Positions 32,923 to 41,927 are shown, numbered from the stretch's first letter. The stretch: 64,000 bases of DNA from CAYPLH01 sp964411505 (GCA_964411505.1 CAYPLH010000001.1:120578-184577), one strand, 5' to 3'. Notes: generated from the letters alone by a model not told the origin. A program made the numbers and translations.

Positions 32923-33903
32923 GATTATGCTCTTTATTTTTCGTATTACTATATCTGGTGCGTTGTTCATATCCATTTCTTTTTTATCTGACCATTCTCC
33001 TTTTTTAACTGCCCACTTTTGCAGTTTCTTCATGGGTATATTTACGCGAGTTACTTTATTTTTAAGCGACCTCAAAATAGTATTCGCACATTCAATACCT
33101 GCTCTACCTGCGTCCATTCCCACAAACACTGTTTGTACGCCAAGCCCCAAAACATTTTTTAACTTAGCTGGCGTCCACGTTTGTGTTCCAAAAATACATA
33201 ACGCCGGAATTCCTTCTGAGATAAGTCTAAGTGCGTCGCGTACACCTTCAACAATAACAACGTAATCCAAGTCCTTTTCTTCAAGCATGTTACTAACATA
33301 GTCATACGGAAATAACCCTTTGTCTTTTACCCAGCTTCCTTCCATGTGCAAGTAGCTTGGATATTTTTTCCTCTTATCTTTTTTCCACCTTGCTACCGTG
33401 CCACCTATAATATCGCCTTCAAAATAAACAGGTATTAACAGTACTTGGTTTTCATATTTATCCATTGCTATCTGACAATTAAAGTTCTGCAAAAACTCTG
33501 GTGAGTACCCGCGCCATTTTTCATTTACAGGTTCGGCCAGTGAACAATTAGTTGCCTCAATAAGCATTTCCAAAGTCATTGCGTGGTCAGACTTACCCAA
33601 CAATTCTGTATTCTTTTTCTTTCTTACTGTGTAACCAACTTCAAATACACTATCTTTTTTGGAATACTTGCGCATTCCTAAACGTGGTGCATGATCGTTC
33701 CAAGGTTTACTTGCTTTACATGACCAGCAACTTCCCCAACCTACAGGTACTTTTTTTGTTGGGTCAACGTTAATTGTAAAACTAGGGTCGCTGTCATCGT
33801 GATACGGGCATGTAACATATACACGTCCGTTCTTTTCTTTATGGCTAATCTTTTGTATTTCATTCAGTATGAAATTAAGACGTGTGCCTTTAACTTTTGT
33901 CAC
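32908..33903 (-). CDS. DnaG-type primase
   Basis: 331 aa, minus strand. The N-terminal zinc ribbon has CPYHDD (Cys32, His35) and GSCWSC (Cys59, Cys62), used to find the priming site. The Toprim catalytic core has IVEGVRDAL (Glu near 221) and VGMDAGRAG (Asp near 258), where metal ions drive RNA primer synthesis. It lacks a helicase domain and is short, so a separate replicative helicase is expected elsewhere. A CTGTAAAGTG motif lies on the same strand 28 bases upstream of the start. Confidence 0.8.
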   Translation of the reverse strand: MTKVKGTRLNFILNEIQKISHKEKNGRVYVTCPYHDDSDPSFTINVDPTKKVPVGWGSCWSCKASKPWNDHAPRLGMRKYSKKDSVFEVGYTVRKKKNTELLGKSDHAMTLEMLIEATNCSLAEPVNEKWRGYSPEFLQNFNCQIAMDKYENQVLLIPVYFEGDIIGGTVARWKKDKRKKYPSYLHMEGSWVKDKGLFPYDYVSNMLEEKDLDYVVIVEGVRDALRLISEGIPALCIFGTQTWTPAKLKNVLGLGVQTVFVGMDAGRAGIECANTILRSLKNKVTRVNIPMKKLQKWAVKKGEWSDKKEMDMNNAPDIVIRKIKSIIKKSL

Positions 33904-33931
33904 AGCCTATTTCCTTGTTAATCTAGTCAAC

Positions 33932-33941
33932 CACTTTACAG
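33932..33941 (-). promoter_or_regulatory. CTGTAAAGTG motif (minus) upstream of primase
   Basis: Minus-strand copy, 28 bases before the primase ATG. It is back-to-back with the + strand copy at 33967-33976, the pattern expected of a divergent promoter pair. Confidence 0.5.
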
Positions 33942-33966
33942 ATTAAGTATTATTGAAAAGTAAATC

Positions 33967-33976
33967 CTGTAAAGTG
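33967..33976 (+). promoter_or_regulatory. CTGTAAAGTG motif upstream of dNMP kinase
   Basis: Plus-strand copy, 32 bases before the ATG at 34009. Forms a divergent pair with the minus-strand copy at 33932-33941. Confidence 0.5.
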
Positions 33977-34008
33977 AAGTATCCATTTGACATTTATACA
34001 GAGGGATT

Positions 34009-34752
34009 ATGACTGACTATATTTTTCTTAACGGCCATCCTTTAGCGGGCAAAGATACTTTGGCTAACGAGTTCCTGCATTGGAAATTTAAACCCAAAAC
34101 TCTTTCTGACCAAATGCGTTTAAGTATTCGCCCTACTGTTCGCCATGAAAAATTTGCTGACCCGTTAACGCATATTATTAAAGCTATTTATAGTTTGCAT
34201 GACTTGGGTACGCAAGGAATAGAATATCTAGAAAAAAACAAGAATAACCCTAATCATAAATACGCAGACCGTCTTATGGGGCGCACATGGCGTGAAGCAA
34301 AAATACACACATCTGAGTCAGTATTAAAGCCCGCTTACGGTCAAAGTTATTTCGGCGATGTTATCGCTAATAAAATTAAAGCTGGCCTTTTTGACTACGC
34401 GGACTTTGTAGTATTTAGTGACAGTGGTTTTTCATTTGAGTTAAACCCGGTAGTTAAAGCTATTGACGACCCCAATAAAATTCATATCGTTAAGTTCAGC
34501 CGTGATATTAACGGTGAACGTATGTACGATGATGAACATTTCTACTACTTCGACAACGAAGGTAATAAGAAAAAAGATTCAAGATACTTTGTTAATTTGG
34601 CCGACGTTAATAAAGGTATTGAATTTGATAATAGGGTTACCGAAGCAAGAAACGTGTTGCGTATTGAAATTGGTGCTGACGAAAAACCTTCGGATACTGC
34701 ATTGAAAATTTTTAATTGGATTCTTATAAAGAAACAGGGGACGACCGAATGA
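34009..34752 (+). CDS. Deoxynucleoside monophosphate kinase-like P-loop protein
   Basis: 247 aa. A P-loop GHPLAGKDT (residues 9-17) at the very N-terminus, with later DRLMGRTWREA and VVFSDSGF elements as in phage deoxynucleotide monophosphate kinases. It would phosphorylate dNMPs released from host DNA, feeding dNTP synthesis with the encoded ribonucleotide reductase. The gene overlaps the next start by four bases (ATGA). Substrate range cannot be read from the sequence. Confidence 0.7.
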   Translation: MTDYIFLNGHPLAGKDTLANEFLHWKFKPKTLSDQMRLSIRPTVRHEKFADPLTHIIKAIYSLHDLGTQGIEYLEKNKNNPNHKYADRLMGRTWREAKIHTSESVLKPAYGQSYFGDVIANKIKAGLFDYADFVVFSDSGFSFELNPVVKAIDDPNKIHIVKFSRDINGERMYDDEHFYYFDNEGNKKKDSRYFVNLADVNKGIEFDNRVTEARNVLRIEIGADEKPSDTALKIFNWILIKKQGTTE

Positions 34753-35339
34753 GAAACTTAAACGACGCCAAATGGTATCCTGCCGATTTAGACGACTCTG
34801 GTAAAAAAGAAATAGATGATTTTATTTTATCTAAAAAGCGATATTTGTTTTTGGACATTGATGGTGTATTAACTAGCACTGACCACTGTTTAATTCTTGG
34901 TTACGTACCATTAGCTAGACTTTATTCCGGTGAAAATAAAAAACAAGAATTAACAGTATCTGAGTTTAGTCCTGTTGCTGTTAAGCTGATTCAAAAACTT
35001 CAAGTTAACTGCAACGCAGATATTATTTTGCATTCTACGTGGCGTACTGATTTTTCTCTGGGAGAATTGAACGCAGTATTCCCTTTTAATATCAGCGCGT
35101 TTACTGACGGTGGTTCAAGAAACGAACGAATTGCCGACTACATTTTGGAGAACAAGCTAAATATAGAAGACGTTGCTATTATTGACGATTACCCATGTGC
35201 GGCTTCCTATGACGTTGTTAATTTGCAACCGCGCTGGGAAAAAGTAGATTGTCACTTAGGGTTTACGGGCTACAATTATATTTCGATTCTAGAGAAATTT
35301 GGTATTAAGCGTATAGACCTCCCAACTATCATCTTCTAA
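34749..35339 (+). CDS. HAD-like phosphatase
   Basis: 196 aa from the ATG at 34749; the upstream in-frame extension lies inside the kinase gene. HAD motif I is YLFLDIDGVLTST (about residues 36-48; the nucleophilic Asp and Asp+2 are present). Motif II-like ILHSTWRTD lies near 98, and VAIIDDYP near 143 provides the acidic motif IV. The IDGVLTST...HSTWR pattern is the HAD type seen in phage polynucleotide or nucleotide phosphatases. It may remove phosphates from nucleotides or DNA ends; position next to dNMP kinase favours nucleotide metabolism. Confidence 0.65.
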   Translation: MRNLNDAKWYPADLDDSGKKEIDDFILSKKRYLFLDIDGVLTSTDHCLILGYVPLARLYSGENKKQELTVSEFSPVAVKLIQKLQVNCNADIILHSTWRTDFSLGELNAVFPFNISAFTDGGSRNERIADYILENKLNIEDVAIIDDYPCAASYDVVNLQPRWEKVDCHLGFTGYNYISILEKFGIKRIDLPTIIF

Positions 35340-35349
35340 GGTTTTTATA

Positions 35350-37293
35350 ATGCCGGAATATTCTGCAACAAAAGCAAAGCCTTTCTCGCATTATGAAAAA
35401 AAGATGCGGGCGTATATTACAGAGAAAACAAAAATTGTTTTAGTTCCGCCACGAGATAAAGATCACCCGCGTAATAAAGAACTGCACCCGTCTTCTTATC
35501 CTTTCTGTGCTTTGAAACAAGCGTGGTATGAAGCTAATGGTATTGAAGAAAAGCAGTTAGACTACTACGGAGATTTTTATACTTCTGTAGGTACTATTAC
35601 CCACGAATTGATGCAGAAATATTTAGGCTACCGTGGGAAAATTATCGGTGAGTGGAAATGCGTTAAGTGTAAAACTATTCATAAGAAAAACCGCAAGCCT
35701 ATTGTTGCACCTAAGAAGTGTAAGAAGTGTAAGCACACCGTATTCGATTACGAAGAATTAGGTATTTCCTTCCGCAAGTACACACGCGGGCACATGGACG
35801 GTATTATTGAGATTGACGGAAAATATTTCGTTATCGACTATAAAGGACTACCGTTAGATACAAAAATACCTACGCCTAGTGGGTGGACTACTATGGGCGA
35901 GTTAAAAGTAGGTGACAAAATTTTTGGTTCCGACGGTAAAGTTTGTAAGGTAAAACACAAATCAAAAGTACATAAGCGTAAATGTTATAAAGTTATTTTT
36001 GATGACGGTTCGACTGTTACCTGTGATGACGAACACTTGTGGTCTACTGTATACGGAAGAGAGCGTAAAAAACTTGTCCTTAATACGGAACAAATAAAAG
36101 AAACGTTAATTCAATATGGACAAAAAGCTCACCGCATTGAGCTACCTAAGCCTATTGATTTAAAAGAAAAGAAATTTGTTATTGACCCTTACGTATTAGG
36201 TTGTTGGTTGGGTGATGGTACTGTTGATCGTGGCAGTATTACTAAACCAGATAAAGAACTATTTTTTAACATTGAGTGTTGCGGTTATAACGTCGAAGAT
36301 AATTTTGAAGACCGTGCTGGTTTCTGCCCGCAACATAATATCGAAGGCTTACGTGAACAGTTAAAAAAAGAAGGTTTGCTCAATAATAAACATATACCGC
36401 AAAAATATATGCGTGGTTCTTTTGAGCAACGTCTTGAATTACTTCGCGGTATTATGGATACGGACGGCTCTTGGAATAAAGCGCGTAAACGTGCTGTTAT
36501 GAATACTGTTGATAAGACTTTTGCAGAGCAAGTAAAAGAGTTGGCATTAACTTTAGGTTTGCGTCCTACTATTTCACCTTACATTGCAAAAGGTTTTGGT
36601 AAAGAAGTTCAAGCCTACTTTGTGGAGTTTACTTGTATAAATGGTATCAATCCATTTAAGCTTTCTAGAAAAGCTAACTTGGTTATTGACCGTACTTGGA
36701 ATACGACTACTCAAAGGGTAATTGTATCTGTAGAAGAAGTACCTGCGGTAAAAACCCAATGTATAGCTGTAGATTCAAAAGACAAAACTTACTTGTGTAC
36801 TGAAAATTTTATTCCTACCCATAACACTACGTCCCCAGCTAAGAATGAGAAACATCGTAAGTTTAAAAACGTTTACCCCTACAAGAAAAATAAAGCGCAG
36901 ATTGAGTCATACACTGTTTACGTTGAACAGGAATACGACATTAAAATTTCTGGCTGGATGCTTATTTACGTTTCGCGTGACAACAACTTCAAAGACTACG
37001 TTATTGTCGGCGATACGGTTTCTGAAAAACGTAAAGCAGAATTACTTAAAAAGTATACCCGCGATGACAAACTTTTTGGTATTGTGTTGAAACTTCGCAA
37101 AGGTTACGACTGGGAGCGTTGGTCTAAACTTATTAAATACAAACCTTGTGCAACGAATGCTGAGTACAAGGAAAAGATGCATGAATACGATATGTGCGAA
37201 CTTGCAAAAGACGGTACATGCTTTAATAAAAAGCGTTTGCAGAACGCAGTAAAGAATTTGAACCGCAAAATAAAAGTGGTTAATAAATTGTGA
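35350..37293 (+). CDS. Cas4/RecB-like PD-(D/E)XK nuclease interrupted by an intein
   Basis: 647 aa before splicing, about 321 aa after. The host protein begins with SSYPFCALKQAWYEA, has a zinc pair (CVKCK...CKKCK) in the middle, then GHMDGIIEIDGKYFVIDYKG, the D...(D/E)xK catalytic core. The intein sits exactly after this lysine, and the extein continues TTSPAKNEK. The C-terminal half contains further Cys (CATN..., CELAKDGTC) that may complete a Fe-S or zinc site as in Cas4/AddB-type nucleases. It would process DNA ends in recombination. A nuclease without splicing should be inactive. Confidence 0.7.
   Translation: MPEYSATKAKPFSHYEKKMRAYITEKTKIVLVPPRDKDHPRNKELHPSSYPFCALKQAWYEANGIEEKQLDYYGDFYTSVGTITHELMQKYLGYRGKIIGEWKCVKCKTIHKKNRKPIVAPKKCKKCKHTVFDYEELGISFRKYTRGHMDGIIEIDGKYFVIDYKGLPLDTKIPTPSGWTTMGELKVGDKIFGSDGKVCKVKHKSKVHKRKCYKVIFDDGSTVTCDDEHLWSTVYGRERKKLVLNTEQIKETLIQYGQKAHRIELPKPIDLKEKKFVIDPYVLGCWLGDGTVDRGSITKPDKELFFNIECCGYNVEDNFEDRAGFCPQHNIEGLREQLKKEGLLNNKHIPQKYMRGSFEQRLELLRGIMDTDGSWNKARKRAVMNTVDKTFAEQVKELALTLGLRPTISPYIAKGFGKEVQAYFVEFTCINGINPFKLSRKANLVIDRTWNTTTQRVIVSVEEVPAVKTQCIAVDSKDKTYLCTENFIPTHNTTSPAKNEKHRKFKNVYPYKKNKAQIESYTVYVEQEYDIKISGWMLIYVSRDNNFKDYVIVGDTVSEKRKAELLKKYTRDDKLFGIVLKLRKGYDWERWSKLIKYKPCATNAEYKEKMHEYDMCELAKDGTCFNKKRLQNAVKNLNRKIKVVNKL
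35848..36825 (+). mobile_element. Intein with LAGLIDADG endonuclease, apparent class 3
   Basis: Splice blocks: N-terminus LPLDTKIPTPSGWTTMGELK with no Cys/Ser/Thr at position 1 (preceding Gly166 or Leu167); block B TCDDEHLW; block F QCIAVDS; C-terminal THN followed by Thr493. The Trp two residues after the block B His, the Cys in block F and the +1 Thr match the W-C-T set of class 3 inteins. Endonuclease blocks LGCWLGDG and LLRGIMDTDG are intact. About 326 residues. The exact N-terminal boundary is uncertain by one residue. Confidence 0.75.
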
Positions 37294-37300
37294 GGTGACT

Positions 37301-37621
37301 ATGCTTCCTTTCAAAAAGAAGGCTCTATGTAAAGTAGTGTCTGATAGTAGTAAGGAAAAATTCGCGTCCGTGTACTCTAGTTTTATACGTCCCAATTTTT
37401 CGTATGATTCTGATTACATTTTTCTAAATAAAAAATTTTGTTACTATGGTGACCTTGTTGAACAACACCAACCAGAATACACCCCGTCATTTTCTTATGG
37501 TGGGATAGGTGTAGTTTACGATGACAAACTTCATAATGAGATATTTGTTGGTCTTAGTCCTTTGACTATTAAAAATATATCTCAAAGCCAACTAAACGCT
37601 TACATAACAAATTTAGCTTGA
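37301..37621 (+). CDS. Hypothetical protein, 106 aa
   Basis: Not recognised. Start taken at ATG 37301 behind GAGG; GTG 37295 is in frame but too close to that site. Aromatic-rich, beta-strand-like protein without motif. It lies eight bases after the interrupted nuclease gene and nine before the HExxH peptidase gene. Confidence 0.55.
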   Translation: MLPFKKKALCKVVSDSSKEKFASVYSSFIRPNFSYDSDYIFLNKKFCYYGDLVEQHQPEYTPSFSYGGIGVVYDDKLHNEIFVGLSPLTIKNISQSQLNAYITNLA

Positions 37622-37629
37622 GGTAAAAA

Positions 37630-38685
37630 ATGTCTAAGTCAAAAAGCCGAAAAGAAAAGAAATCAAAGGTATTACATATTCATGCTAATCCAAAAGATCA
37701 CGTTGTAACTTCTTTTGGTGGCAAACCTATGTTTGCCCGTGTGGTAAAAAATAATGGTAAGTCTTACGACATTGTACCGGCTATCCAAAAAAGTGACCGT
37801 AGTTGCTTAACTATTTTCCCCGAAGACATTACTGCAAACTTCGGGCAAAAGCCTGCGCGTAGTAATGGTAAGGTTTTAGGGGTTGATACTAAGCATTACG
37901 CTGGTTCAATTAACTACGAGTTTTTCGGCGGTACTCTTCATTTTGTTGCTGATGTTCCAAAGGTAGTTAAAAAAGAAGTAGAGAAGGTATTACCTAAATT
38001 TGAGAAGTTGATAAAACGCCACGGGTTTGAAGGCGTATTTCCAATGAACTTTGAATTTGATAACTTGCCGAAATCCAAAACGGCGGGTATGTATTACAAG
38101 AATAAAGATGACTACGACAAAATATGGTTCAACGTTTTCCACGCTGACTTGTTGGCTACTTTTTGCCATGAAATAGGACACGCTATTTGGGAACGACTGA
38201 TTACCAAGAATTCCACCAAGATTAAATGGGTTCAACTTTACCTGTCACACATTAAAGTAGAAGTATTCGATAAAAAAGAGTACAAGAAAATGCGCGATGA
38301 CTTTCTATCTAGCGCACAGACTGTAGCTTCTTTTTCAAAATCTATTGAAGACGAAGATAAACGTGACATATTTAAAAAGACTATTAGACAACTGTGTAGT
38401 CTTAATAATTTGCGTACTTCCGAAATTAACCTTATTAACACTTCGCCGGAAGCACAAACATTAAAAGACCTATGGCCACCATTTCCCCTAATTTTAGTAC
38501 GTATTGCTGAAAATAACATTTCTCAGTACGCGCAAAAAGAAACGGTGGAATATTTCTGTGAGTGTGTACGGCTTTATTTAACCAAACACACTTTGCCGAA
38601 ACGTGTACGTAAACTGGTTGAAAAAACTTTGCAAGAATCCGCCACTTCAAAACGTCGTGTACTAGAGGAAACTGAGGATGATTAA
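37630..38685 (+). CDS. Putative zinc metallopeptidase (HExxH)
   Basis: 351 aa. ATFCHEIGHAIWERL includes HEIGH (His180, Glu181, His184), the zinc-binding and catalytic motif of zincin peptidases. A later TVEYFCECVRLYL (about 300-312) supplies a Glu that may be the third ligand, the arrangement of gluzincins such as anthrax lethal factor-like domains. The N-terminus is strongly basic. Target unknown: it may act on host proteins during infection or on virion proteins. Followed two bases later by a SWIM-type gene. Confidence 0.6.
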   Translation: MSKSKSRKEKKSKVLHIHANPKDHVVTSFGGKPMFARVVKNNGKSYDIVPAIQKSDRSCLTIFPEDITANFGQKPARSNGKVLGVDTKHYAGSINYEFFGGTLHFVADVPKVVKKEVEKVLPKFEKLIKRHGFEGVFPMNFEFDNLPKSKTAGMYYKNKDDYDKIWFNVFHADLLATFCHEIGHAIWERLITKNSTKIKWVQLYLSHIKVEVFDKKEYKKMRDDFLSSAQTVASFSKSIEDEDKRDIFKKTIRQLCSLNNLRTSEINLINTSPEAQTLKDLWPPFPLILVRIAENNISQYAQKETVEYFCECVRLYLTKHTLPKRVRKLVEKTLQESATSKRRVLEETEDD

Positions 38686-38687
38686 TT

Positions 38688-39377
38688 ATGGCGGCAAAAA
38701 CAGTAAAGAGAAAAGTACGCAAGGCTCCAAAAGCCAAGGTTGCTAAAAGAGCAACGCGTAGTAAAGCAACTAAAACTAGCTCTGTTAAAAAAGCAGTTTT
38801 AGATACATACAAAGGAAAGACGCAAAAGAAAAAGGCTACTACTAAAACCAAAACTACTAAATCGAAGTTTGTTAAACCTAGAAAAGTAGAACTGGTTCCT
38901 GCGGTAAAACCGGCTGCGTCTTCTGCGCGTACTCTTATTTTGAGAGACGTTTACGAGGTAACTCCGCAAGTTTATAAAGAGCGCGCTAAGTTTGCGCATA
39001 TTCAAACCTTTCATGCCCGCCGTGATATGTCCGGTAATATTCCTAAAGGAGATACCGGACGTAGGGTTATTTTGGCAGAAACTTATACTACGCACGATCA
39101 TAATGGGAACCCAAAAACTAAAGCTACTTTGCACTACCAAATTATTGTTGGCTATTCAACTCAGTTAAAAGACAGACTGTGGACTAATAAATGTAAAGTA
39201 TCTTGTTCCTGTGAAGACTTCCTATTCACCGATGAAGTTGCTTTGCATAAAAGAGGCAACGCAGATATTTATTTTTCTAATGGTGAAGACCCTGTTATAA
39301 AAAATCCAAAAATGCGACCACAAATTTGTAAACACTTAATAGCAGTACTGAAAGAAATTCGCTCAAAGCGTTTATAA
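38688..39377 (+). CDS. SWIM-type zinc finger protein, 229 aa
   Basis: The first 70 residues are a Lys/Arg/Thr-rich, probably disordered DNA-binding tail. Near the C-terminus SCSCEDFLF and QICKHLIAVL form a CxCx(n)CxH SWIM finger (about residues 171-222) with a long loop between the pairs. SWIM fingers bind DNA or proteins. Next to recombination and replication genes, so a DNA-binding role is reasonable; the partner is unknown. Confidence 0.6.
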   Translation: MAAKTVKRKVRKAPKAKVAKRATRSKATKTSSVKKAVLDTYKGKTQKKKATTKTKTTKSKFVKPRKVELVPAVKPAASSARTLILRDVYEVTPQVYKERAKFAHIQTFHARRDMSGNIPKGDTGRRVILAETYTTHDHNGNPKTKATLHYQIIVGYSTQLKDRLWTNKCKVSCSCEDFLFTDEVALHKRGNADIYFSNGEDPVIKNPKMRPQICKHLIAVLKEIRSKRL

Positions 39378-39432
39378 ACAACCCGTCATTTAGTACCTAC
39401 ATATAGTAAATCCTTATGTAAGGAACACAGAT

Positions 39433-39534
39433 ATGTTGTTGGTAAAATTTGTAGTAGCTAATATCAGAAACCTTATCATGGCATTAATTATGGAAATACT
39501 ATGTTGGTTTGGCTTTAGAAAAGGTTGTTTATGA
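39433..39534 (+). CDS. Mini-ORF, hydrophobic 33-aa peptide upstream of the sigma gene
   Basis: ATG at 39433 behind AAGGA. It encodes a hydrophobic peptide (LIMALIMEILCWFGF), and its TGA overlaps the ATG of the sigma gene (ATGA at 39531-39534). A TCCTTA-TG-TAAGGA inverted repeat (39411-39424) covers its ribosome site. It may be a small membrane peptide or a leader whose translation controls sigma production. Confidence 0.4.
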   Translation: MLLVKFVVANIRNLIMALIMEILCWFGFRKGCL

Positions 39535-40583
39535 AGAAACAGTCCGCCCGTGGGTATCCGTCAAGTGGAAACAAAAATGCAAACTACAAACATTCAAAGT
39601 CTTTCGAGCTACTAAAGCATCAACGAGAGGCTTTGTTAGATAACTATAGTTCGTCTCAGTATATTGAAGTTTGGGACGAACTTCTTTACAAAGCTATTGA
39701 ACCTATTTTCTTGTATACTAATTACGCTAACGAATTACTTTCCGAAATTTTCCACCATACTATTAACAATTTCAAAAGAAAAATTTCAACTGTGTCTAAG
39801 GAACACTTAGTCTACGGTTTATTTTTGTTCCACACCGTTAGCCGCGATCAAAGAATAGACGTATATAAGCAAATGCGTTTAGAGAGAACTATAACTAAAT
39901 ACATAATTAAAACCTTTTTGAATTCCCTAGAAAACTATCAGCCTTTACTTAAAGACCGCCTTGTTAACAACAATTTAAAATCCCGAGAACTGGAAGACTA
40001 CGTAAAGCTGGTAAAAAGTAAAGACTCTAAACCTCTGCTTACTATAAAACAGGAAGTAGACTTTTATAACAAAGAAGCTTCCTCATTTAAAACAAAGATA
40101 ATGGAGAAGCATACTAGAAACATTATTATGGAAGCACAACGTCATTATAAGTTCTGCAATTTAAAAGTAGACTTAGATACTATTGTACAAACCATGTATC
40201 AGTTTGCTTCTTATGCCGTAGATAAATATGACAGTGCTAATGGAACTTTAACTTCGTATATTTCAAATTGGCTTCAACACGCGCGCGGACACGCGATGTC
40301 TCAAGAATTAACAGTTGACTCTTCTTCTAAAGATAAATCCTACGTACATTTAGAATCTTTAGATGACTACTATGAAGAATTGTCTAATGAAAGCGATGAT
40401 AATCAAATTGAAACACAGCTTGAAGTTTCCAGAGTACGGGTGCTAGCTAAAATGGTAGACCCTACTGGTTTGGGAAGACTGTCTCTTGATATACAAGAGA
40501 CTCTGAATAAAGAGGAACTATCTTTATTACTACAAGAGGCAGAAAAACTTAAAAACAAAGGAAATAGTAAAACTGTAAAGTAG
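39531..40583 (+). CDS. Phage RNA polymerase sigma factor (sigma70 region 2 type)
   Basis: 350 aa from ATG 39531; TTG 39525 is in frame but the ATGA overlap and AAGG favour the ATG. Residues about 205-255 (IIMEAQRHYKF, TIVQTMYQFASYAVDKYDSA, NGTLTSYISNWLQHARGHA) closely follow sigma70 region 2 (e.g. AVDKFDPerGfkFSTYAvwWIRqaI). Region 4 is not obvious; the C-terminus is a helical segment ending in KGNSKTVK. It would direct host RNA polymerase to phage promoters. A CTGTAAAGTA motif overlaps its last codons. Confidence 0.7.
   Translation: MKKQSARGYPSSGNKNANYKHSKSFELLKHQREALLDNYSSSQYIEVWDELLYKAIEPIFLYTNYANELLSEIFHHTINNFKRKISTVSKEHLVYGLFLFHTVSRDQRIDVYKQMRLERTITKYIIKTFLNSLENYQPLLKDRLVNNNLKSRELEDYVKLVKSKDSKPLLTIKQEVDFYNKEASSFKTKIMEKHTRNIIMEAQRHYKFCNLKVDLDTIVQTMYQFASYAVDKYDSANGTLTSYISNWLQHARGHAMSQELTVDSSSKDKSYVHLESLDDYYEELSNESDDNQIETQLEVSRVRVLAKMVDPTGLGRLSLDIQETLNKEELSLLLQEAEKLKNKGNSKTVK
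40573..40582 (+). promoter_or_regulatory. CTGTAAAGTA motif upstream of the SSB-like gene
   Basis: Overlaps the end of the sigma gene; 75 bases separate it from the start of the SSB-like gene at 40658. Confidence 0.45.
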
Positions 40584-40657
40584 GTAACAACTACTACGCG
40601 ATTGTTGTAATTTCACCAGCCGAGAATATTTAAGACTCAATCTAGGAGAAAGTTAAA

Positions 40658-41902
40658 ATGGCAAAAGACTTTTTGGATTCTAATCCGAAATACGGAAATA
40701 ACAAACGTCTCTTCACCAACCCGTCTGATTTAGTTCAATTGATGACGTATGAAGACTATAAAGATGAAATGGCGAACATCCGCCCTCTTGGAAAACTTTA
40801 TAGTCTTGCTACTCACTTCATCAAGATTAAGACTAAAGGTTCAAAAGACAAGCCGTCTCGGGTTGTAGAAATTCCACGTCCTTGTTTGCGATATAATTCA
40901 GACGAAGAAGATTTTGATTCTTCTATTGATTGTCCTTATTGCAAACTCGCAGAAAAAGAAGCAGTACCGCGTTATTTCTTTAACGCTATTGTACGTGATT
41001 ATCAGGAAGACGAGCCTAAGAAACTTAACATCACCAAAGAAGAAAAGAAAAGCGGCTTTAAAAATACCAAGTCGAAATCTTGGACTCCGGTGCGTGTAGT
41101 ATCTGTTCCACCCTCTGTAGTTGATACCATTAAGAAAATTTCCAAGTCTAATAAACACCTTGATAAAAAATCAGGTGAGAAAAAAGCTTTCTCGGTTACT
41201 CATGAAAAATATGGTCGTGATCTTGAAATCTCTTTTGACCCGGACGCTGCTGGCCCTAAGAAGTGGACTGTTCAAAAAGGGGACGCTTCCAAGCTTGAAG
41301 GTAAGGAAAAAGAATTCCTTGTGTTTGATCTTGAGTCGATGATTAAAGCAGCTATTGAAGCAAAAGAAGACGACATTAAGAAAGACGCTAAAGAACTGAA
41401 ATCACTGGCGGTTAACGGTGACGGTGATGACGACGGTTCCTATGAGTCTGATGACAGTAAGTCGAAAAAGAAAAAAGGTAAAAAGAAAGACGCCTCAGAA
41501 TCGGAAAGCGAAATGTCTGAGAGTGAATCTGAATCAGAATCGGAAAGTGAGTCTGATGATGATAAAAAGTCTAAGAAAGGTAAAGATAAGAAATCGTCCA
41601 AAAAGAAAAAAGACGATTCTGAATCTGACGAAAGTGAATCTGAATCAGAATCTGAATCAGATAACGACCTTGACTCTGGCGACTCTGATGATGATAAAAA
41701 GTCAAAGGGTAAAAAGAAAAAAGGTAAGAAAGATGAAAGTGAATCTGAATCCGAAGAAAGTGAATCGGAATCAGACTTGTCCGAAAGTGAGTCTGACGAC
41801 GATAAAAAGTCTAAGAAAGGAAAGGACAAGAAAGCTAAAGGTAAAAAGAAAAAGGCTGAAAGTGAATCTGAATCGGAACTGTCAGAATCCGATGACGATT
41901 AA
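40658..41902 (+). CDS. Single-stranded DNA-binding protein-like (gp32-type) with long acidic tail
   Basis: 414 aa. Residues 1-240 resemble phage gp32: basic/aromatic N-terminus, CPYCKL (about residues 92-97), the late half of a zinc site, and an OB-like beta-rich core (WTPVRVVSVPPSVV...). The C-terminal 160 residues are alternating Ser/Asp/Glu blocks with Lys islands, an exaggerated version of the acidic tail SSBs use to recruit replication proteins. It would coat ssDNA in replication and recombination, next to RecA-like and SbcCD genes. AGGAGAAAG ribosome site. Confidence 0.7.
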   Translation: MAKDFLDSNPKYGNNKRLFTNPSDLVQLMTYEDYKDEMANIRPLGKLYSLATHFIKIKTKGSKDKPSRVVEIPRPCLRYNSDEEDFDSSIDCPYCKLAEKEAVPRYFFNAIVRDYQEDEPKKLNITKEEKKSGFKNTKSKSWTPVRVVSVPPSVVDTIKKISKSNKHLDKKSGEKKAFSVTHEKYGRDLEISFDPDAAGPKKWTVQKGDASKLEGKEKEFLVFDLESMIKAAIEAKEDDIKKDAKELKSLAVNGDGDDDGSYESDDSKSKKKKGKKKDASESESEMSESESESESESESDDDKKSKKGKDKKSSKKKKDDSESDESESESESESDNDLDSGDSDDDKKSKGKKKKGKKDESESESEESESESDLSESESDDDKKSKKGKDKKAKGKKKKAESESESELSESDDD

Positions 41903-41927
41903 TACCTGATTGGAAACTTGAAATAAG

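Noticed and set aside
37326..37335. TGTAAAGT inside the 37301 gene, and another near 39193
   Set aside because: Both are inside coding sequence, lack the leading C and are not next to a gene start, so they were not counted as motif copies.
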